From the IMG/VR virus record IMGVR_UViG_3300010396_001256, positions 1 through 24,524 of that record: a stretch of DNA of 24,524 bases; one strand, given 5' to 3'. The stretch comes from a virus. Below are positions 6,971 through 14,312 of this stretch, piece by piece (within the stretch, counting starts at the first letter, position 1; every line of letters begins with the position of its first letter). The notes under the pieces were generated by a model. It was not told the origin of the DNA. It searched no databases and saw only the letters and a list, made by a program, of their open reading frames with translations. The translations under genes were made by a program, and so were the position numbers.

Positions 6971-7402
6971 TTAGCCGACGCCCCAGGCTTGTCCGATGAC
7001 CTGCCGCGGGTAGTAACGCAGGCCCTGCAGGCTGACAAACGCGGCGCGCGGACCGACGATCACGCCGATCCCGAGCGGCTGCCGGCGGCGCCGGCCTATG
7101 TATCCCACCGCAATGTCGCCCAGGCGCGCCAGCGCGCGATTCTGCATCGCAGGACCCAGCACGGATGAGATTCGCTGCTGGATCTGCAGATCGTCGCCTG
7201 AGAGATCCAGCGAATAGCTCTGCGAGCCGACCGCGGCAAGCATCGCATCGGCGTGCTCGTCCCCGCATAGAGCAATGACCGCAGCCGCTCCAAAGTGAGC
7301 GCAGTTCCACGTCTTCTCGTCGAATGGCCGGCTGAGCGACTGCCGGATCATGACGTCGAAGCGTGCGCGCCAGTCCGCGACGCGATGCAGCTCAATTGCC
7401 AC
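6971..7402 (-). CDS. NlpC/P60-related tail assembly protein (DUF6950-like, gpK position)
   Basis: I prefer the GTG start at 7402. It overlaps the upstream stop by 11 bases and gives MAIELHRVADW at the N terminus; an ATG at 7441 would overlap the upstream gene by 50 bases. The 143-residue product has the RPFDEKTWNCAHFGAAAV block (C34), matching the Cys motif of DUF6950/NlpC-P60 phage proteins, and the GDIAVGYIG and LGIGVIVG strands further on. No His stands in the usual place before the second strand (LGIG in place of HxGI), so hydrolase activity is doubtful. In lambda-like tails a protein of this type (gpK) acts in tail-tip assembly. The neighbours, an L-like and a J-like gene, fit this. Confidence 0.75.
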   Translation of the reverse strand: MAIELHRVADWRARFDVMIRQSLSRPFDEKTWNCAHFGAAAVIALCGDEHADAMLAAVGSQSYSLDLSGDDLQIQQRISSVLGPAMQNRALARLGDIAVGYIGRRRRQPLGIGVIVGPRAAFVSLQGLRYYPRQVIGQAWGVG

Positions 7403-7994
7403 TGCGAGCCCTGTCGCCTGCGCCGGCGCGGATCTGCGCATTGCCCCAGGTCACGCTCTTCGCTGCGATCGCATTGACCTGGTCGAAAAAGTTGTCCGTC
7501 GCGTCGAAAAGACGCTGATGCTCCTGGGTGTAAAGCCAGTTCGGCGCCTGCTGCCAGCGCACGAGCGGGTTCTGACAAACCAGCGAGACCGCCGAGCCGT
7601 TCTTGGTGGAATTGAGCGTCATCACGTCCATGACGCCCTGCCAAAGGATTTCGGGGTCGTCGATCAGGTCTTCGTTTTGATCGAGGTAACCCACCAGCAA
7701 TGTGGCGTTCTTACCGTGATACTTTTCCGCGAGCGTCGGCTCGATCAGCGCGTTATCGACGCCGGACAGCGTGAATGTGATCGACCGGCTCGAGAGGTCC
7801 GTGCCTTCCTGGATATCGCTGATGCCACCGAAAAGCCCGAGTGCTTGATAGACATGACCTAGCGCCGTGTAGCTTCGAGCACCAGAGCAGCAATAGACGG
7901 AGCCGCTCGGGAAGTCGAATTCGACGAAGAGCACGTAAGGGATCAGAACCTTATCGACAGCGTTCTGGTTTACGTCGGACGCCAGCCTGCTCAT
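7392..7994 (-). CDS. minor tail / hub protein (DUF2163-like, gpL position)
   Basis: The 200-residue product has the pattern of phage minor tail proteins near the hub. It reads VLFVEFDFPSGSVYCCSG near residues 22-37, a GGISDIQEGTDLSSRSITFTLSG block near 55-77, and WQGVMDVMTLN near 118-128. It starts in an ATGA overlap with the small 73-residue gene and ends within the start of the NlpC/P60-like gene. The order tape measure, distal tail, L-like, K-like, J-like is the same as in lambda-type tails. The family name is given with moderate certainty; the structural role is well supported by context. Confidence 0.75.
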   Translation of the reverse strand: MSRLASDVNQNAVDKVLIPYVLFVEFDFPSGSVYCCSGARSYTALGHVYQALGLFGGISDIQEGTDLSSRSITFTLSGVDNALIEPTLAEKYHGKNATLLVGYLDQNEDLIDDPEILWQGVMDVMTLNSTKNGSAVSLVCQNPLVRWQQAPNWLYTQEHQRLFDATDNFFDQVNAIAAKSVTWGNAQIRAGAGDRARSGN

Positions 7995-8212
7995 TCGATA
8001 TCTCGGCTCGGCGCCTCTCCGGCGACAACCCTTCCCTGCTCGTCCTGGACCTGCCAGCCGACGTGCTGCAGGTGGCGGGCGCGCGTTTTTGCCCTACCGG
8101 CCGCGACCGGCGCCCAGCGGAATGCCTTGCTCCAAAGCACGTCGCGCGGGTGCACTTTGCAGGCCCAGCGGCTCATAGGACCGCGGAAATAGACCGTCGC
8201 GACGAAGCTCAC
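7991..8212 (-). CDS. small protein between distal tail genes, unknown
   Basis: The 73-residue product starts with GTG in a GTGA overlap with the stop of the upstream tail protein and ends in an ATGA overlap with the downstream gene. Such tight packing argues strongly that it is translated. It is basic and Trp-rich (SRWACKVHPRDVLWSKAFRWAPV near residues 14-36), with a final acidic tail. I recognise no domain. It may be a tail-tip assembly factor specific to this phage group. Confidence 0.65.
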   Translation of the reverse strand: MSFVATVYFRGPMSRWACKVHPRDVLWSKAFRWAPVAAGRAKTRARHLQHVGWQVQDEQGRVVAGEAPSRDIE

Positions 8213-9306
8213 TGATCTAGCGCCTCTTCGAGTTCCAGCGTGACATCGCTGAATGCGCCAGGCGTATCTGTCCAGCCGTTCTGGTTAGAGGTCGCCACGA
8301 AGCGGCCGCAGGGATTGCTGATGATCAGCGGATCAGAGTCCGCGGGTGAGCTGCGAAAAGGCCGGTAGAGCTGCAGGTAGCCGGTGCCGCTCCCATCTGA
8401 ATCGAGCGCGGCGGCCACCATGTTCAGCTCAGAGCCGAGCTGCACCAGGTCGCCTGGCAACAGCAGCGCGCTGCTTGAGGCCGGCAGGGACTTCAATTGC
8501 AACGTGAGCCCGGTCTGGCCGGCACCGTGGATCTGCGCACACCGCGCAAGCGAGACCCATGGCATGTCGAAGTAATCGCCACTGGCGACGCCCGACGTCG
8601 AGGCATCGTAGATCTGGATCTGGGCGCTGACCGGGATTGCGGAGCCGCCGTCGGCCGTCACAGTCGATGAATCAGCCGTGATGCTGGACGAATCCGCGGT
8701 GGCCCCGGAGCCGCCGGTGGCGATACCGCAGAGCACGCGATAGCCCTGACCTGCCGTACCGGCAAGCGTGTACGCGGCGCCTGCCGTGAGACTCATCGCG
8801 ATGGACTGCGAGCCGCCGACATTCAGATTGGCGCCCACGAAGCTGCGCAGCGCGTACGCGCCGCCTGAGACCACGATCGCCGAGGCCTGCGCGCCCGAGG
8901 ATGCGCCCGCAGCGGTGCGCTTCGCCCTGAGCACACGGTCGTTGCAGGAAAGCGTGGCCGAATTCAGTGCCGTCCAGGGCCCGATTGCCCGCTGAAAGGT
9001 CGAATCGAGCAGCTCGGCGGACGGAAAGCTGCCGCGAGGCTGGTAGGACTTGTCGTAGAAATACGCTCGGTTCGCCTGGCCGCGCAGCCGCGCGAGGAAA
9101 GCCCGCAGCGTGGCCCGCTCCGGATTGCTCTGATACTTGCCGTCCGCGGCGCTGTTGAGCGTCAGACTGACCTTCAGATGGTCGCCCGAGCGCGCGAGCG
9201 TGCGCGTGGCGCTGGTGAAGATCGACTGCGATACGGCGGTATTGGCGACGGCGGTCCATTGCGCCTGTGCGATGCGCAGCCAAGGTGGCAGAAAGAGGTC
9301 GCTCAT
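8209..9306 (-). CDS. distal tail (DIT-like) minor tail protein with inserted domain
   Basis: The 365-residue product directly follows the tape measure, starting in an ATGA overlap. The first 100 residues and the last 130 look like one conserved tail protein. The N part includes the LRAFLARLRGQANRAYFYD block, and the C part includes LLLPGDLVQLGSELN, GYLQLYRPFRSSPAD and FSDVTLELEEALDQ. Between them, about residues 105-215, lies a Ser/Ala/Gly-rich beta segment that resembles a jelly-roll carbohydrate-binding insertion. It ends in a three-fold TADSS repeat (TADSSSI, TADSSTV, TADGGSA). Distal tail proteins often carry such inserted modules at the tail tip for early adsorption. The insertion is inferred from composition. 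Confidence 0.75.
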   Translation of the reverse strand: MSDLFLPPWLRIAQAQWTAVANTAVSQSIFTSATRTLARSGDHLKVSLTLNSAADGKYQSNPERATLRAFLARLRGQANRAYFYDKSYQPRGSFPSAELLDSTFQRAIGPWTALNSATLSCNDRVLRAKRTAAGASSGAQASAIVVSGGAYALRSFVGANLNVGGSQSIAMSLTAGAAYTLAGTAGQGYRVLCGIATGGSGATADSSSITADSSTVTADGGSAIPVSAQIQIYDASTSGVASGDYFDMPWVSLARCAQIHGAGQTGLTLQLKSLPASSSALLLPGDLVQLGSELNMVAAALDSDGSGTGYLQLYRPFRSSPADSDPLIISNPCGRFVATSNQNGWTDTPGAFSDVTLELEEALDQ

Positions 9307-11087
9307 CCCAACGGTCCCGCAGCGAGAACTCCCCGCCTCTTCAACTGAAGGACTTGCGCGAGGGCCATCTGCACGGCCTTGTTCGTCATGCTCGGCAGCA
9401 GCTTCACGGCGTCTGGCGTCGAGCCGCGCATGTCGATGCTGATAGGAATGTTGATGCCGCCCGCAGTTCCAAGCCCGCTGTTCGGCGTTATGGTGCCGGC
9501 CGTCGACGGCGTGAAGAGCTCTGCGCCCTTCTCACCCACGAGGTACGGCATGCCCGCGGAGACAGGGCCGCCGCTGGCGCGCGCGCCGGCGATAAGGCTG
9601 AACGTTTTATCGAAAAGGCTTCCCAGTGCACCGCTGGTACCGTTGGCACCGAATAGCTCGAGCGTGGTCCATTTCGCGAGCATCTGATCGACCGCCGCGA
9701 GGAAATCCTTGGCCAGGCCCTTGATTCCGACGCTGACAGGATCGGCGAAGAACTGCTCAAAGCTGTTCGCCATGCTCTGCGAGGCCTGGCTGGTCAGGTT
9801 CGACATGGCCGCCCAGGTCTGCTGCTGGACGGTCAGCATTTTCTGGGCTTTGACTACGACAGGCTGAAGGCTATCGATCCCCAGGGCGTTATCGTTGTCG
9901 TACTCGGCGAGGCGCCTATTCGCCTCGTCCTGCTTCATTCCATTCGCGACGAGGTTCTCCAGCTCGCTCTGGTAGTGGTCCCGGGCTGCGAACTGCTTTT
10001 CGAGGCCGGTCATCGTGTCCGCGTTCTCCTGATCGAGGAAAGCGCGATTGGCCCTGACCATCTGATCGATGCTGGCGTTCTGCTGGTCATTGAGCTGCTG
10101 GTAGAGCCTCGACGAGGCCTCCAGCGCCTGATTGGAGGAAGCGTACAGATTTTCGACGTTCGGAAGCGGAGCGCCGGTATATGCGACGAACTTCGGGTTA
10201 CCTACAACGCCCGCCGGAAGAGCGCTCTTCTTCCCATTCAGCGCATCGATCTGCGCCTGCACCTGGGCAATGTTCGCCTTGATCGCCGCCGTCCCACTGG
10301 CGGTACCAGGGATGAGCAGCGCCTCCTGCAGCTTCTCAAGCTGAGCCTGCAGGCGCTCGATGCCGGTGCCACTGCCGATCATCAGGCGGATCTCATTCGA
10401 GAACAGCGAAATCGCCGGCGCAATCTTTGCCACCAGGGAATCGCCGAGCCCGGTCACCGACTGATGCAGGTCGTCGATCGCGCTCTTGGCATCGTGCAAC
10501 GCGGCGGCCGTAGCTCCGTCCAGCGCGGCATTCAAATCCTCTGATTTCTTGCGCAGCTTCTCGATGCCCTCTGCGCCTTGGTTGAGCAGCGGCAGGAGCT
10601 CTGCGCCCGCGCGGCCGAATATCGCAATGGCGTCCGACGCACGCTCAGCCGGATCCGGTATTTGGCTGATCGCCTCGGCGACGGCCTCGAACTGCTGGTC
10701 GGGCGAGAGCTCCTTGAGCTTATCGACATTGATCCCGAGTTCACCGAATACCGCAGATCCCTTGACGACGTTCTGCTGCATCTTCGCGAACGCCGTGGTG
10801 AGCGCATCGGCATTCACGCCGCTGGACTGAGCCGCGTAGCTGAGCTCGGAGAGCGCCTGCACGGCGACGCCGGTCTGCTGCGACATGGTGTAAAGCGTGT
10901 CGCCGGCTTTGAGGGCAGACCCGATGAAATCGGTGAGCGCAGCTGCGGAAAACGCGACGCCCAGTGCACCCGAGACGTCCTTTACGACGGTCTTGAGCTG
11001 CTTGAACTCGCCCTCGACTCGCTTCATCGAGGATTCGAAGCCCGCCGTCTTCGCGGCGATGTCGAATAGGACGTTGAACAGAGCCAT
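9303..11087 (-). CDS. tail tape measure protein
   Basis: The 594-residue product is the tape measure that sets tail length and is carried inside the tail tube. It begins MALFNVLFDIAAKTAGFESS, followed by KRVEGEFKQLKTVVKDVSGALG, a common opening of this family. It has long heptad-rich helical regions (about 230-275, and 320-400), an internal hydrophobic segment near residues 36-60, and the family's C-terminal GMPYLVGEKGAELFTP motif near residue 517. It is short for the family (lambda gpH has 853 residues), so a short tail is expected. It starts three bases after the gp10-like gene. The order chaperones, then gp10-like, then tape measure is slightly shuffled relative to HK97. Confidence 0.9.
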   Translation of the reverse strand: MALFNVLFDIAAKTAGFESSMKRVEGEFKQLKTVVKDVSGALGVAFSAAALTDFIGSALKAGDTLYTMSQQTGVAVQALSELSYAAQSSGVNADALTTAFAKMQQNVVKGSAVFGELGINVDKLKELSPDQQFEAVAEAISQIPDPAERASDAIAIFGRAGAELLPLLNQGAEGIEKLRKKSEDLNAALDGATAAALHDAKSAIDDLHQSVTGLGDSLVAKIAPAISLFSNEIRLMIGSGTGIERLQAQLEKLQEALLIPGTASGTAAIKANIAQVQAQIDALNGKKSALPAGVVGNPKFVAYTGAPLPNVENLYASSNQALEASSRLYQQLNDQQNASIDQMVRANRAFLDQENADTMTGLEKQFAARDHYQSELENLVANGMKQDEANRRLAEYDNDNALGIDSLQPVVVKAQKMLTVQQQTWAAMSNLTSQASQSMANSFEQFFADPVSVGIKGLAKDFLAAVDQMLAKWTTLELFGANGTSGALGSLFDKTFSLIAGARASGGPVSAGMPYLVGEKGAELFTPSTAGTITPNSGLGTAGGINIPISIDMRGSTPDAVKLLPSMTNKAVQMALAQVLQLKRRGVLAAGPLG

Positions 11088-11090
11088 GGC

Positions 11091-11543
11091 TTAGCCCTGC
11101 TTCGTCAGCTGGCCATTGACGGCCTTTCCGAGCTCTTGGAAGAAGGTCGCACTGATGGTCTGCTGAAGCCGCGCCCAGGTGTTTTCGACGAAGCGCGTAG
11201 CCGGGACCAGGTGCTGCGGCTTGGGATTGGTCGCGTGCGACGGCCGCGTTTTGTGTCCGCGGTCTACGAAGGCCCAGTAGAAGGCGTTCTTCTTGTCGTC
11301 ACGCTTCCCGCTGGTGTTCACCACGACGTCGACGGCGATCGCGCCTTGCCTGGAGGTGGCGCGAAGCGCGATGTTCGTCTGCAGCCGGCCGGTGCGCCGG
11401 GGTGCGGCAGTGCGCAGCATGGCCAGAGCCTGGGCGCTGGCCAGGCGCAGCGCGGAGCGCACGAACGTGCGCGCAACCTTGTCCTCGAAGGACTTGAGCG
11501 CGGAAGCGACGTCGTCCTCGTTCCAGGTGATTGCGTCAGGCAT
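11091..11543 (-). CDS. HK97 gp10-like head-tail/tail completion protein
   Basis: The start is the ATG at 11543, inside an ATGCCTGA junction where the frameshifted chaperone frame ends. An upstream in-frame ATG at 11639 would only translate the chaperone region in a wrong frame. The 150-residue product matches HK97 gp10-type proteins: an N-terminal helix, then LRTAAPRRTGRLQTNIALR near residues 43-62, a KNAFYWAFVDRGHKTRPSHAT block near residue 83, and a C-terminal amphipathic helix. These proteins help terminate or join the tail at the head. The gene lies between the chaperones and the tape measure and not before the tail tube, an unusual place for this family. Confidence 0.8.
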   Translation of the reverse strand: MPDAITWNEDDVASALKSFEDKVARTFVRSALRLASAQALAMLRTAAPRRTGRLQTNIALRATSRQGAIAVDVVVNTSGKRDDKKNAFYWAFVDRGHKTRPSHATNPKPQHLVPATRFVENTWARLQQTISATFFQELGKAVNGQLTKQG

Positions 11544-12092
11544 CGCGAGGCCTCCCGAAGATTGCCCGCAGCTGCGCTTCGGCCGCCGCGGGATCCGACT
11601 CAGGGCCACCGCCGGCCCGCTCGAGCTCGTAGAACGCAAGCCACTCGCCGAGCTCGGCGCTGCTGGTCTCGCTAAGGAGCTGCTGTAGGGTTTTGCCCAG
11701 CGCGCGCGCCAACATGAAATAGAATCGCCGGCGCGGCTGGGCTTTCAGTTTTTTGACGCTTCCTCGATCGAGGCGTCCGTGAGCAGCGAGAGCTTGGCGG
11801 CGACCGTGGCAACGCGTTCGAGCGCAACGCCGCTCTTGGCGCTCAGGCGGTCCAGGTCCGCCTCCTTGAAGAGCGGCTCGCCAGACTCATCGCAGCAGCT
11901 GTAGGCCACCAGGAGCGCCCGCATCGCGGGCTCTGTCGGATTGGCCACGCGGCGGTCGCGCACCGCCTGCTCGAACTGCTCGCGCTGGCAGCCGGTCATC
12001 GACCGCACGCGCACGCTGCCGCCCCATTCCGGCACGTTCACTTCCTCTGTGCGCAGGTCGTCGGCGCCCAGGATGTCCCCCCGGCCGAGCAT
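11536..12092 (-). CDS. tail assembly chaperone, -1 frameshift fusion (gpGT-like)
   Basis: This is the extended product of the chaperone gene. Ribosomes that slip back one base at the A AAA AAC heptamer (11754-11748) bypass the TGA at 11747-11745 and read 70 further codons to a TGA at 11538-11536, giving about 185 residues. The added part contains LGKTLQQLLSETSSAELGEW, near fusion residues 132-151, and is followed by LAFYELE. This is the conserved pattern of gpT-like extensions. In lambda the equivalent fusion binds the tape measure through G and recruits tail tube subunits through T. The 3' frame ends in an ATGCCTGA overlap with the next gene. The frame has no good start of its own, which supports frameshifting. 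Confidence 0.8.
11745..12092 (-). CDS. tail assembly chaperone, short form (gpG-like)
   Basis: The ATG at 12092 overlaps the stop of the tail tube gene (TGATG), and a TTG one codon upstream is less likely. The 115-residue product opens MLGRGDILGADDLRTEEV followed by VPEWGGSVRVRSMTG, a typical beginning of gpG-like tail assembly chaperones. It ends in IEEASKN at the slippery site. In lambda the short form is made in large excess over the frameshifted form and coats the tape measure before tube polymerisation; it is absent from virions. Position between tail tube and tape measure fits exactly. Confidence 0.85.
   Translation of the reverse strand: MLGRGDILGADDLRTEEVNVPEWGGSVRVRSMTGCQREQFEQAVRDRRVANPTEPAMRALLVAYSCCDESGEPLFKEADLDRLSAKSGVALERVATVAAKLSLLTDASIEEASKN
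11748..11754 (-). promoter_or_regulatory. programmed -1 ribosomal frameshift heptamer A AAA AAC
   Basis: In the zero frame the message reads TCA AAA AAC TGA. This is an X XXY YYZ heptamer in register, with a stop codon as the very next codon. The same A AAA AAC heptamer is used by known -1 frameshift sites. Downstream, the -1 frame is open for 70 codons with a recognisable gpT-like pattern. A stimulatory hairpin may exist in the GC-rich stretch just downstream (about 11740-11715), but I did not establish one. Confidence 0.8.
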
Positions 12093-12727
12093 CAAGCGAA
12101 CCAGGGCGGCGCGTTGGTCACGCGCAGAGTGACGCTTCCGGACACCGCGCCGTCCGGCTGCACGCCTTCGAAGCTGAACTGCTTCACGAGCGCTATGAAG
12201 GCTGAGATCGATCCGTCTGACAGCTGCAGGGTGAATGCCGTAGGCGCCTGGGTGCGCTGGATCGTGCGCAGCTGCGCCTGGCCGGCGTCGCCGTTAGTCA
12301 GCAGCACCTTGATGGTCACCTGACCAAAGTCCTGCAGTCCCAGCAGGAATTCCTTTGCGGTGCTCGAGAGGCTCGTCACGTCGATCTCGGCGGCCTGACC
12401 GTCGAAGCCGCCGATGGACTGCACGGTGGCGATCGCAGCCATCGTCTGCTTCTGGAACGAGCCGCCGCTAACGTAGACCGAGTCGTTGGTCGAGTCCTCG
12501 CCCTTGAGGGTGAACTGCGTGCCGCTGGGCGCCGTCACGACGAAGGCGCGATTGTTGAGCTGCGTCATCCCGACGATTCCGGACGACGTGACGACATCGC
12601 CGGCCGAGTACGTGTTCGTTGCGGTGACGACTGCGGGATTCGCCTTCGTGATCGCCGTCGCGCTGACTGCCGTTCCGCTCACCGCGGTTGCGACGCTCAG
12701 AACTGCGCCTGAACCCTTAGTTGCCAT
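12092..12727 (-). CDS. major tail tube protein with FCCH-like inserted domain
   Basis: The 211-residue product should polymerise into the tail tube. The core is recognisable in the second half: GGFDGQAAEIDVTSLSSTAK near residues 106-125, EFLLGLQDFGQVTIKVLL, and the terminal FEGVQPDGAVSGSVTLRVT. Residues about 27-93 form a separate beta module, with NPAVVTATNTYSAGDVV, GIVGMTQLNNRAFVV, and DSTNDSVYVSGG. This matches the phage domain annotated as ubiquitin-activating enzyme E1 FCCH-like and probably decorates the tube. A GAGGA ribosome binding site precedes the ATG. The gene follows the DUF3168-type gene and overlaps the chaperone gene by TGATG. Confidence 0.85.
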   Translation of the reverse strand: MATKGSGAVLSVATAVSGTAVSATAITKANPAVVTATNTYSAGDVVTSSGIVGMTQLNNRAFVVTAPSGTQFTLKGEDSTNDSVYVSGGSFQKQTMAAIATVQSIGGFDGQAAEIDVTSLSSTAKEFLLGLQDFGQVTIKVLLTNGDAGQAQLRTIQRTQAPTAFTLQLSDGSISAFIALVKQFSFEGVQPDGAVSGSVTLRVTNAPPWFA

Positions 12728-12739
12728 GATGTCTGTTCC

Positions 12740-13093
12740 TCACGTCCATATTTGCCACTGCTGGGAGACGCGAAACGTTCGCGTCGGGTTGTCGTAGTCC
12801 TCGGTTTCCTGTTGCATCAGGATCTGCTGCGCCTGCAGGCAGGTCCGCGCCGCCGCTCCGAGCGCCTTGGTGCTGGTGAAGTCGACGCCATAGGAATCGA
12901 TCAGTACGGCCGACAGGTCCAGGCCCGCCCAGCCATCTAGCGCATTGACGGGCTGCGTCTGTAGCGGCTGCAACACGATATAGGGCGCCGGTGCACCTTC
13001 CGGCGCGGTCAGGAAATAGACCCGGCTTGCGCCCACCAGCGGCCGCACGCCCGCGTCGGCGAGCAGCAGCGCGCGCAGCGCCGTCAGGTCCAT
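12740..13093 (-). CDS. tail completion / tail terminator protein (DUF3168-like)
   Basis: The start is the ATG at 13093, overlapping the previous stop (TGATG); the longer upstream frame is a shadow of the head closure gene. The 117-residue product begins MDLTALRALLLADAGVRPLV. It contains VYFLTAPEGAPAPYIVLQPL near residues 25-44 and a DLSAVLIDSYGVDFTSTKALGAAAR stretch near residue 58. This is the DUF3168 pattern of proteins that cap the head-proximal end of the tail. Its position between the head closure and tail tube genes agrees. Confidence 0.8.
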   Translation of the reverse strand: MDLTALRALLLADAGVRPLVGASRVYFLTAPEGAPAPYIVLQPLQTQPVNALDGWAGLDLSAVLIDSYGVDFTSTKALGAAARTCLQAQQILMQQETEDYDNPTRTFRVSQQWQIWT

Positions 13094-13437
13094 CAGTGCG
13101 GCGCCTTCAGGCAGAGCAGCTCGAGCGCCTGGCGGTAGCCGAGCTCCGCCACTTCGATGATGTTGAAGTCCTCTCCCTGGTAGCGGACGCGATCCTTCGA
13201 GTCGATATCGCGGCGGAATCGGATCAGGAAGATCGTCTGCAGTTCGTTCTGCTCCTGGGCCGCGCCGTAGTAGTCGCGCCCGACCCATGGCATGACCTTG
13301 GACCAGACCTCCTGAAGCGGCTCGAAGGTCTCGATCGCCTCGCCGGCGCCGTTCGGCCGCACCGAGCGCTTCAGCAGCGTCAGGCGCCACTTCAGTTCCC
13401 CGGCCCGCGGTACCGGAATGTTGTGGCCGCCGCTCAT
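13093..13437 (-). CDS. phage head closure / head-tail adaptor protein
   Basis: The 114-residue product matches the head-tail adaptor family (SPP1 gp16 / HK97 gp7 type). It has a GELKWRLTLLKRSVRPNGAGEA opening near residues 12-33, the VWSKVMPWVGRDYYGAAQEQNE block, FLIRFRRDIDSKDRVRYQGEDFNI, and an IEVAELGYRQALELLC ending. These proteins attach under the connector and close the DNA channel before the tail joins. The ATG overlaps the connector stop (ATGA) and the stop overlaps the next ATG (TGATG), so translation is coupled on both sides. Confidence 0.85.
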   Translation of the reverse strand: MSGGHNIPVPRAGELKWRLTLLKRSVRPNGAGEAIETFEPLQEVWSKVMPWVGRDYYGAAQEQNELQTIFLIRFRRDIDSKDRVRYQGEDFNIIEVAELGYRQALELLCLKAPH

Positions 13438-14033
13438 ATCAGGCCGGTGGCCTGCTCGCTGGAGATCAGCGCCTGCACGCCGAAGGGAACCTCGGTCAGG
13501 ATTCCGGCGGCGGCCTCGCGGGTCGCAAACCAGTGCGCGGCGAGCATCATGATTGCCGTGCGCAGCTTCGCCGGAACGAGCGCAGCGTCCGTCCAGCCGG
13601 CGACCCAGGTCACGGTGACAGCATCGGGTTGGCAGCGTGTCGCCGGCCAGCCTGTGACGCCGTAGGCCGGCGCCAGATAGGAAACGTACGGTTCCTGCAC
13701 GAGCTGATACTGAGAGGGATCGAGCGTCAGCTCGGCGCCGGTCGGATCGATGTACTGAACCGACGTGATCGACTGCAGCGGCGGCTTTGGCAGGTACATG
13801 CGCTGCGAGCGCCGCTCCCAGTAATGCCCGGGCCAGCTACTGTCCCAGGTCTTCTTCCATGCCTGCGTGAGCAGCGCGCGGCCGGTGGCCGCCTCGACGT
13901 GCTCCCTGGCCGCCTGCAGATAGACGCCCAGGACGACGTCGGATGCGGCGTCCTCGATGCGCGCGTGCGCCTTGAGCTCGGACAGCGAGACAGGCTCGAC
14001 GGTCGGCGGCGTGACGAGCTGCAGCGACGACAT
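13434..14033 (-). CDS. head-tail connector protein (HK97 gp6-like)
   Basis: The 199-residue product carries the gp6-like connector pattern. The opening is LVTPPTVEPVSLSELKAHARIED, with helices through LGVYLQAAREHVEAATGRALLTQ near residues 35-58. A beta insertion follows, with LPKPPLQSITSVQYID and a YQLVQEP strand. A C-terminal VPAKLRTAIMMLAAHWFATREA helix ends it. These proteins form a ring below the portal. It starts two bases after the upstream small head gene and overlaps the head closure gene by ATGA. Confidence 0.87.
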   Translation of the reverse strand: MSSLQLVTPPTVEPVSLSELKAHARIEDAASDVVLGVYLQAAREHVEAATGRALLTQAWKKTWDSSWPGHYWERRSQRMYLPKPPLQSITSVQYIDPTGAELTLDPSQYQLVQEPYVSYLAPAYGVTGWPATRCQPDAVTVTWVAGWTDAALVPAKLRTAIMMLAAHWFATREAAAGILTEVPFGVQALISSEQATGLI

Positions 14034-14035
14034 GC

Positions 14036-14227
14036 TCAGGCCTTCTTGAGGCTCTCAGCGTAGGCGACTGCGTCCGGATGTGGGTCGATATCGCCCGCTG
14101 CGGCGTGCGCGTCCGCCATGTCCGCGGGAAGCGTCACGAGGTCGTTCGGCGCGTGGCGCTGGCCGGCAATGTGCACATGCCGCAGCACGCGCGCCTTGAC
14201 GTCGCCGCGCTCTTCCTTTTTTGCCAT
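14036..14227 (-). CDS. small head-region protein, unknown
   Basis: The 63-residue product begins MAKKEERGDVKARVLRHVHI and continues GQRHAPNDLVTLPADMADAH, with a short C-terminal helix. Small proteins with a single beta-hairpin and this VxLPADxAxxH-like pattern are common between capsid and connector genes. Some are decoration or head-tail joining factors, but I cannot name the family. A GAGGA ribosome binding site stands before the ATG. It is the first gene after the terminator that follows the capsid gene, so its expression relative to capsid is set by read-through or by a promoter not seen here. Confidence 0.7.
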   Translation of the reverse strand: MAKKEERGDVKARVLRHVHIAGQRHAPNDLVTLPADMADAHAAAGDIDPHPDAVAYAESLKKA

Positions 14228-14248
14228 GTTCGTTCCTCAATCTGGGAG

Positions 14249-14282
14249 AGAAAACAGGCCCCGGAGCTTTCGCCCCGAGGCC
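14249..14282 (-). terminator. intrinsic terminator after the major capsid gene
   Basis: On the minus strand an 11-bp stem (GGCCTCGGGGC with GCTCCGGGGCC, two G-U pairs) closes a GAAA tetraloop and is followed by TGTTTTCTCT. It lies between the capsid stop at 14313 and the next start at 14227. Strength is judged from stem GC content and the stable GNRA loop. The late operon continues past it, so termination must be partial or overcome by antitermination. Confidence 0.8.
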
Positions 14283-14312
14283 CGAGTTACAACGCGATTC
14301 CTTCCGGGGGGA

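Noticed and set aside
11544-11639. Upstream start for the gp10-like gene
   Set aside because: This segment is translated in the -1 frame as the chaperone extension. The ATG at 11543 lies in the usual overlap position.
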